Assembly: GCA_037043015.1 (NCBI GenBank)
Contig: CM073327.1
Span: 11,514,727-11,578,726 of the forward strand
DNA length: 64,000 nt
Direction of reading: 5' to 3'
Source: Bryum argenteum
Taxonomy: Eukaryota; Streptophyta; Bryopsida; Bryales; Bryaceae
Shown: one piece after another, positions 57,301-64,000 of the stretch
How positions within the stretch are numbered: the first letter of the stretch is position 1
Layout: every line of letters starts with the position of its first letter
Program-made: the position numbers and the translations under genes
The notes under the pieces: generated by a model
Seen by the model: the letters and a program-made list of their open reading frames with translations, nothing else
Databases searched by the model: none
What the model was told of the DNA's origin: nothing

Positions 57301-58230
57301 CAAAACCTACTTTGAGAGCCTCTTCGTGTTTGCCGCGTATCATTTGACAGACGTTGGAGCCATTCTTTTGATGCATCCAAAATGTCGGAGAATCGAGCGT
57401 ACTCTTGATGCCGAGTCCCATACATATAGTTTTCGTCTTGTTCGAGACTGGTGGAGATATAATCTCCTTCCTATGGCATCTACCGTACTTAAACTGAAAG
57501 AGGTACGTATCAAAATCTAATTTTCAATTTCGCAATTCATGGTAATTGCCTTCTTTGCATCTATATTAATGTATCTATACTTGTGTTTTGCAGACTCACT
57601 GCTTCCATATCAAAGTCTATGTTCGCAAAGAGTTTGTTTCGAAGTTCCAAACTCGGCAAGTCGCACACGCATATGCGGGTGTGTCAATCGCATGCTGATG
57701 AGGAAGACCACCTCTCAGTAACTGCGCAGAGAAAGAAACCTTGCGTTATCGTGCGGGCGGATGCGCCGTGGCGAGGCTCACGAGAGAAGGACCCTTCCTT
57801 CATTCAATGTTTCGTCGATTGTCTCACGGACGAGGGGGGTATAGTCTTCGACTGGAGCGCAAGTACAGTTAGAGTTTCCGTAGACTCTACATTATAATTT
57901 GTTTGTACATTTCGCATTTTTAACGTGCGCTTCTGATTTTGTAGGTGCATCTGTGATTGCTTGCGCGCGCTCCAACCGACACCTCATCGCTATGGAACCT
58001 GACAAAGAGATCTTTGATGGTGTACTCGCGGATTACAAGAATGGTCCTCCCGGTGATGAGGAAAGTGGAGAATCAGCCCCTCCCGCAGACTATGACTCTG
58101 ACGAACCGGTCGTGAAGAAGCCACGCAAGTTCATTGGTGCGTAATACCATCTTGTATTCACTTTTTTTATTTTAACTTACGCACTTACAAATCGGTAGGA
58201 CTGACTTTCTTTGCAATTTTAGGATCGTAG
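54351..58230 (+). CDS. ParB-like / degenerate DNA methylase nuclear protein, right copy
   Basis: Exons: 54351-54988, 55074-55269, 55353-55550, 55640-55858, 55941-56176, 56263-57058, 57156-57502, 57594-57867, 57945 to about 58136, then a short last exon ending in TAG at 58228-58230 (or a stop at 58144 without the last splice). The ParB/Srx-like segment is at about residues 75-190 (E164-G-N-H-R168 loop). A conserved helical middle and an acidic linker with KRKRR follow. The last exons look like a beta-class N4/N6 DNA methylase: DLIFANAPEN (57219-57248; DPPY expected), then GGIVFDWSAST split by an intron from GASVIACARS and IAMEPDKE. Loss of DPPY argues against catalysis. Single-base frame changes are needed near 57262, 57650-57700 and the 57867/57945 junction, and upstream of 54351 the frame has a TAA. 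Either this copy is decaying or the sequence has errors. Confidence 0.65.
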
Positions 58231-58799
58231 GTCTGAAAGAGCAGGGTTGTCAAATTGGTCGACATTCGGGGTAAACCTAGTCCGCGGACGTAGTCCGGAC
58301 TATGTCGACCGGGACCATAGTCCGGACCATGGTCCGGGGGGGTAAATGGGAGTTACCCGGTGCCTGGTAACTTCGGGGCGTTGGATCATCCACTGGCAAA
58401 TCTCGGCCGCCGATTCTTGATCCCGGTCAGCCGACCGACCCCGGCCGCTCGTCGATCGGGACGGCCGACCGCATCAAATCCTGGCCGTCGGATCAAGATG
58501 GAACGCTGCGGGCCGTTGGATTGGGGCGCCCGTCCGCATGCCCGACGGCCGCCGGATCGGCGCGCGCCGACCGACGGCCGGCGGTGGTCGGGCCGTCCGA
58601 CGGACGGATCGGTCGGGCAAAACCGGCGGGCCGGTCGGCCAGGCGGTCGGTCGGCTCGGGCGGGCGGTCGGTCGGCTGGAGGGCGGTCGGCCAGCGGTCG
58701 GGCCGTCCGGCCGGTCGGCCGCGTCGGCCATCCGGCGGGGCTGTCCGACGGGTCGGCGAGCGACCGATCGGCCGTCCGATCGGGCGGGCCGTCGGCCGC
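58231..58799. repeat. GC-rich GGCCG/CGGTCGG-type array, left promoter region
   Basis: Degenerate repeats of GGTCGGCC/CGATCGG type from about 58430 to 58799, preceded by GTCCGGAC-rich sequence (58270-58340). The long overlapping Arg/Pro/Gly-rich ORFs on both strands are composition artefacts. Confidence 0.65.
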
Positions 58800-58806
58800 T
58801 ATAAAA
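58800..58806 (+). promoter_or_regulatory. TATA box inside GGCCG-rich promoter
   Basis: TATAAAA flanked by CGGCCGC and GGCCGACCGG. The promoter at 63.2 kb, on the opposite strand, has the same arrangement. Confidence 0.5.
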
Positions 58807-58860
58807 GGCCGACCGGCCTCCTTTTTTCTCACTTCTTTCCTCCATTCTCACGAAGAGAGG

Positions 58861-60493
58861 ATGCGGAGTTTCTCTGGCCGGAATTATTTGTGATTCCCGT
58901 CCCACTGCTCCTTGTCTTTTGGAGGAAGGAAGTCACTTGTTATACGGGGAGTTTTTGCTCTTTTTTTTTTGAAAAGTTTTTTAAAAACTTCACACTTTAC
59001 ATATTTCCTTTTTTGGGATCAAGATGCCAAGGAGAAGAAGAAGAAGGGTGTTGCGGACTTCTTTGAGAAGTTTGAGCCTCATGAGGTCCCTGGCGACGCT
59101 TGTAAGGTATTCTTGATAGAATTTACCGTCAAATTCTATGAGGCCAATGATCTTGAGCATTGGAAAGCAAATATGTGAGATATCGGGAGGAGGGCATCCA
59201 AGTTCAAGATTGAAATGAGAGATCTCATGATAGAAGTGCTTGACATCCGAAGTGGGTAGCGAGACAGAGAAACGAGGGTTCATGTGGTTTTTGGAGAATA
59301 GGGTGAAGGATGCACTGGAATCCCAAGGTTGTAATAGCCAAATATGGGAGGATATTTCGGGAGGGTGATGAGGATTTCGTTGACGTGGTGAATAGGGTGT
59401 TTTTTTTTGCCCAAATGAGGGCATTTTCAAAGAATTCACACCGTCGAGGCTCTGGAACATGGTGGCAATCGCTAGAGGGACGACAAACTCAAACCATGCG
59501 ATTGACTCATTTGGTTACCATTCCGGATACAGCTCAAATCATACGAGTTGACGACACGAGGTTGAAGGGACGGTATGGTATTGTCAAAGTTCGCTTCGAA
59601 GGTGTTGCAGGCATTGAACCATTTTGGGAATTTGCTGCAAAAACTTCCATTCACCACTTGACACGACCGGAGTTGGCAAAATTGGAGCATATGAATGAGT
59701 CTATGGCGATAAGGATTGGACACCCGGGTGTGATCCGCTTTGTGGCCATTCATCCAGTGAAGAATCAAGGCTATGCGTTTTGGTGGAATGGCGGGACTAT
59801 TCGAGAGATGCTGAACCGCGATATGGATTATGGTGACGATGTCTTTGTACATTTGAACTTTGGGAATTACCCTGACGACGAAGTTATTCGGGCGCATCAA
59901 CTGATTCGATTCCGTAAAAAACAGACAGAGCTTGCTTGGGCGTTGTTGCATATCATGAACGAGGTCCACAAGAGCCACCACCTCCATAATGATATATCTC
60001 CAGATAATATCCTTCTCCACTTCCCCGCCGATGAATCACGAGTGTATATCGGAGTATGCGATTGGGGCTTCTCCACAACGGTTCGGAACCAATGCAATCC
60101 CTTTATACATTTACAAAACGTGAGGAGATGGTGGAGACCTGCGAAAACGTTATTGGGTAGATCCACGAGTGGCGTTCTTGTACAAAGCGGGTGAGGATTT
60201 ACAGAGTTATTCCAAAATACTCGATTGCTTCGGAGGAGTTTGCCACGGCCCGTATAGCACAAAGAATTAATGGGATGACCATGTCTACGGCGTCACGAGC
60301 TTGCAACGTGGAAACCGAAATACTTCGGTATTCTCCAATGAAGACCTTGCACAAGCTTTCCATATTTACATGGATAGAGTATGCAACGAGAGTCGTGACG
60401 GCTACTGGAGGGTTGTCCCATATCATCTCACGGTTTAGCGATATGTTTCATTGGCCTACGCCTCGTGAGCATTTTCGGACGAATTACGAATAG
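58861..60493 (+). pseudogene. Protein-kinase-like gene, decayed
   Basis: The best frame starts at ATG 59496 (MRLTHLVTIPDTAQ). Kinase hallmarks in order: a glycine-loop remnant (KGRYGIVKV), an AAKT lysine, catalytic loop HLHNDISPDN (HND for HRD) and DWG for DFG (GVCDWGFST). The frame changes near 60105 and again near 60165-60200, after which EEFATARIAQRI can still be read. A separate short upstream stretch (ADFFEKFEPHEVPGDACKVF, 59029-59178) may be an earlier exon. It recalls divergent kinase-like families expanded in bryophytes. Likely a pseudogene, or an active gene with unrecognised introns. Confidence 0.5.
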
Positions 60494-61488
60494 GAGAACG
60501 TAGAATTTGTTTTACGCATATCGGTTTTATTATAGTTTATGAATTAGTATGTTTGTTCTATTTTCGATTGCAACAATACTCTTTGTTTCAAATGCATTGC
60601 ATGCCTTTCAAATTTTGGCCCACCAAGTATACTTATGTTTATTATAATATTTTGCCCCTTTGCACCATTTGGATGAGGCCTTTAGGGTAAAGCCCAGAAA
60701 AACCTATTGATTCAATTTTTAAGTGTTGGTTGGGTAATTCAAATTTAGCGATTTATCTTCTATTTTTCTTCTCATATGTTTATAAGCGAATCACTACTGA
60801 AATTCCAATATTATTTAAGTCATAATATTTACCAATTTTACAGTGGCAGCCTCCAGAAATTACCAACACAAGCTCAAAATGTATTAGTAAATTCTGAATT
60901 ACATATTTCAGAATTTGTCAAAATTCTAGATTATGGAAAACTGTTAGAACTAAGTTACCTCAAAAATCACAAACTCCTACACTCACATACCCCACTCTAA
61001 GTTCTTTATAATACGAAATATACGTAATGACGTGCATGTTTTACTATAGTATTGTTCGGACCTGCTTTTAGAAAATAACTTGTAAGAATGTCAATCAAGA
61101 GAAATGAGCCTCCCAAATTTTGCATGAATTTACTACATTTGATTACATATAGGGAAAAAATATGTCCAAAATTTTGTTGGTAACAATCGCCAACTCCCCC
61201 TTTGCACCGTGGAGACACTCCCTCCGAAGCAAATCCCAAATAAAGTTTTAAACAAACTGGTTAATAAATGGAATCATAACATATTTACTCAAATAAATGT
61301 GTAATATAGGTTATGGATCTACATTCCGTATATCATTCATATGATGTCCGTTTACCAACAAAACATGGTTAAGAAGGTCTTAAAAAATGACCTCTACCAT
61401 ATGGAGAATAGAGTTCTCATCCAAATACTACATGTACGTACAGTACATTACAACATGCCTATATGTAAATGTATAACTACTTTGCATC
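60494..61488. other. AT-rich spacer between convergent genes
   Basis: No supported gene. Only short AT-rich ORFs; serves as the 3' region of both convergent genes. Confidence 0.45.
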
Positions 61489-63069
61489 CTAGTCCTTATC
61501 ATATTGTGTTCCACTTGGCCCTGCTTGGTCTGAGTACCGCCCCCGCGAATAAGCATCATACAAGCGCTGCTCGTCGTAAATACGATCATTTTCAAGCTTG
61601 CGGATGTACTCCGCTTGACTTTGAATTGTTGCCTCTCGTAGTTGTCTTTCAAACTCTGCATCTTCTTCTTCACGAGTTCGGAATGGTGGCGGGGGAGTGT
61701 TGTTACTCCCATATGCATGTTGGCCATACCCTGGATATGGATACTGAGTGATATGCTCTTCACGATCCTTGTTCCGGTAATTCCAACTGGGCTCGTATTC
61801 ATCTCTTGCTTGACTTGGAGTACGGTACTCGGGATTGTTAATAGCTCTACCGTACTCGCCGTGATGATCATGTGTATCTCTTGAATACGTTGGTCTAAAG
61901 CTATCTGGAACCTCAGGTCTTCTACCGTATTGGTTGTGAGCATCGTATGATCCAGTAGGATACGTTGTGGGGTACCTTTCTCGAATGTTAGGTCCTCTCC
62001 CATACGGCCTCGAGACTCGTATGTGTCCCTTGGATGTGTTGGGATATGGTACTGGACTCACCGGTCCTCTACCATATTGGCCGGGAACATCGTTAAATTC
62101 CCGAGGATATGTTGGCGTATAGCTCTTGAGCACTCATTCCACCGTATCGGCCTCCCGACTCGTATGTATCCCGAGGATATGTTGGCATATATCTTCCTCC
62201 AAAGATTCGGACTTGTATCGTGTTGGCCTCTGGATTGGTACGTATCCCTTGGATGCTCGCCCTATATGTCTCGGGAGTAGTGGTTCCCGGACCGTATATA
62301 TTGCTACCGGGATAATACCCACCACTTCCTATGCCAAAAGAGATTGGTACCATACCCCCTTATTATTCTTTGCGATTATAATTATCTCATGTGTGACCCC
62401 ATATCCCCTCGGAGGTGTACGTTGTTGATGTTCAGATTGACATTCGTATCCCCTCGGAGGTGTGTCTTGTTGATGTTGTGTTTGACCCTCGTATCCCCTC
62501 GGAGGTGTATCTTGAGAAATTCGTGTCTGACCTCCATATCTCCTTGGAGGTGTACTTTCTTCATCTTGAACTTCCGACATCTCCGTATATGTCCGATTTG
62601 ACCAAAGGGGCATACAATCACTGGGTCCAAGCCAACTAGTTGGTATGAAATCATGGCTCCGATCCAATTCGGCAACATTCAAACCTATTACGGTGCTCCA
62701 ATTCACGTTCTTATGTAGAACGATTTCTGCCCAAACCATAGCCATGTTGGAATATAACATGATTTCCGGCCTAGTATTCCGTACTCCAACGGCAATGGTC
62801 ACTTCATGATAACGAAGTGTGAAATGTTGACTTGTGCAACTGCTGGCTAGTCCTTCGCGTCGTGGCCCTGATATAATCGCTTGATTTCTTGGCCATAACT
62901 TCATGAGGTGTTTCATCTTCACATATCGCTTGCACATGGTGCAATTCCAAATTCTCGCCGGTTCATCTTCCCATCCATCTTCGGCAACACAATTTGGATC
63001 GTCAGTTGCTTCCCAATCCATCTCCGGGGCCTTGCCCTTGGGTGCACTAGTACGTCGTTCCCTCGGCAT
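61489..63069 (-). CDS. YG/Pro-rich repeat protein with N-terminal CxxC domain
   Basis: Starts at ATG 63069 (MPRERRTSAPKGKAPEMDWE). The N-terminal region has WNCTMCKRYVKMKHL and a globular stretch (TLRYHEVTIAVGV, LYSNMAMVWAEIVLHKNVNW). Then come three 15-residue repeats of the type TPPRGYEGQTQHQQD (about 62400-62540). A long Tyr/Gly/Pro/Arg-rich region with YPRDTYES- and YGRGP-like motifs follows, and a C-terminal charged helix (EEEDAEFERQLREATIQSQ). The reading changes frame near 62340 and 62120, so either short introns or frameshifts are involved. No family is recognised. Confidence 0.5.
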
Positions 63070-63213
63070 ATTGTTCAGCCACAAAAAAAAAAAAAAAAAC
63101 TGCAAAAAAATGGCGTCAGTTATCAAGAGGGGACTCGAGGAGCGCAATCGACATGGAAAACCCACAATGACTGGGCGCACACCGTGAGTGAGAAGAAATG
63201 AGCCCCGGTCGGC

Positions 63214-63221
63214 TATTTATA
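63214..63221 (-). promoter_or_regulatory. TATA box of YG-rich protein gene
   Basis: Minus strand reads TATAAATA followed by GCCGACCGGGG, 145 bases before the ATG at 63069. The GGCCG/CGATCGG-rich array lies upstream (63222-63560 on the plus map). Confidence 0.55.
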
Positions 63222-63582
63222 CCGATCGCGGCCGGTCGGCATTCGCCCGTTCCCGGCCGTCCGATCTCCGTCGGCCGCGGTCGATTCCGCCATCGGTCGG
63301 CGGATCGGTCGGCCAATCCGATGGCCGCATTGGCGACGATCACGAGCCGCCCGATCGGTCGACAGATCCGTCGCGGCCGTCGGATCGGCCGCCATCGCGG
63401 CCGACCGATCCGTCGCGCGGCCGACGGATCCGACGGCCGCCCGTCCGGCGGGTCGCGAGGGCGTTGGCCGTCCGATCCGATCGATCGCGGTCGCCGCCGT
63501 CCGTCCGATCGATGGCCGCCGGCCGTCCGATCTGGTCGGCCGTCCCCGTCCGGTCGGCAGGGCTTTGTTGTTTGTTTTTTTT

Positions 63583-63625
<43 letters not shown>
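63222..63625. repeat. GC-rich array and poly-T tract, right promoter region
   Basis: Degenerate GGCCG/GATCGG repeats to about 63560, then an almost pure T tract of about 55 bases (63570-63624). ORFs across it are artefacts. Confidence 0.65.
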
Positions 63626-63626
<1 letters not shown>

Positions 63627-63649
63627 TAAACAAGCTGTTGGGTTTCCAT

Positions 63650-63926
63650 AGGGAGAAGAAAATGAACGCTGATGGAGAACCAAGTCTTGTTTTTTGGATT
63701 TTTTCAAACATGAGGCATGCTTTCCCATGGCCCACAAAGAAAGGAATTTTTTTTTAATAGTTCTAGTCTTGGAGTCCAAATTTCCTCCACATGACCTAAA
63801 CCAAGTCTTCTACAATGTTGTACGGTTGGGATCTAGATTGCTAACCTTTATTTTCATCTCTTGCACTTTGCAAAACGTGTGTTTCTAGGCTCTAGAGTCT
63901 ACACCCCCTTGGGCATTTGAGGTTAA
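63650..63926. mobile_element. Right end of a second piggyBac-like MITE
   Basis: Ends GGGCATTTGAGG followed by TTAA at 63923-63926, matching the right terminus of the element at 16.2-17.2 kb. The preceding 150 bases align loosely with that element (TCCACATGA, TGTACGGTTG, GATCT). The left border is not identifiable. Confidence 0.45.
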
Positions 63927-64000
63927 GGGTTACAAACTTACAATGAACATGTATTAGCTTAAAAATATATTTTCTCATGAACTATAATAGAAGGCTATTG

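Noticed and set aside
58386-59066. Several Arg/Gly/Pro-rich ORFs of 140-180 residues on both strands
   Set aside because: GC-rich repeat composition opens all frames; no start or codon preference favours one.
63188-63779. Arg/Asp-rich ORFs ending in poly-Lys or poly-Phe
   Set aside because: Generated by the GGCCG array and the poly-T tract.

Overview
The window looks like nuclear DNA of a streptophyte, most likely a bryophyte-grade plant or a charophyte alga. The evidence is spliceosomal introns with GT/AG borders, plant-style Ty3/gypsy elements primed by tRNA-Asp-like and tRNA-Arg-like sites, a TTTAGGG-type telo-box, and a piggyBac-like miniature element, which is unusual in flowering plants. 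The species assignment is inference. No rRNA, tRNA or CRISPR array was seen. Most of the 64 kb is transposable elements and their remains; few genes are intact.

Left flank (1-5.8 kb, minus strand) and right flank (51.7-58.2 kb, plus strand) carry two inverted copies of one two-gene cassette. Gene 1 is a small two-exon nuclear protein with a large first intron full of tandem repeats. Gene 2 is a multi-exon nuclear protein. It has a ParB/sulfiredoxin-like segment, a conserved helical middle and a charged NLS-bearing linker. At its C-terminus (visible only in the right copy) it has the remains of a beta-class DNA N4/N6 methyltransferase: motif IV reads NAPE where DPPY is expected, and motif I reads DWSASTGAS. 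ParB-methylase fusions are familiar in bacteria and phages; a spliced, apparently catalytically altered eukaryotic version is the most interesting thing here. The first introns of both gene 1 copies contain unrelated tandem arrays that share the same palindromic core, TTCGTCCACGAA.

6.4-21.7 kb holds an intact MULE-like SWIM transposase gene (7100-10313), a broken TE-derived gene (about 10.8-12.8 kb), a secreted two-repeat protein (13.8-14.8 kb), a piggyBac-like MITE (16.25-17.22 kb), several short tandem repeats and a possible copia-type LTR remnant near 20 kb.

20.3-45.8 kb is a second MULE-like transposase gene (minus strand) cut in two places. Ty3 element A (21735-31607, 777-bp LTRs, TSD GAGGG) interrupts its second exon, and a composite Ty3 element B (34095-45413, TSD CGGAG) interrupts its first. 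Removing both insertions restores an open, in-frame join. Element A carries long extra 3' coding regions, one with a zinc-finger segment resembling the SGS3-type XS finger. Element B has an inside-out structure: its outer termini are a minus-strand LTR while the body runs on the plus strand, and its 3.4-kb LTR itself carries an ORF.

46.2-51.3 kb holds an acidic nuclear protein gene diverging from the broken transposase, GC-rich minisatellites, and a frameshifted minus-strand element-derived coding region. 58.2-64 kb holds a decayed kinase-like gene and a convergent gene for a YG/proline-rich protein. Both have a TATA box embedded in very similar GGCCG-rich sequence, in inverted orientation. 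A second piggyBac-like end lies at the right edge.
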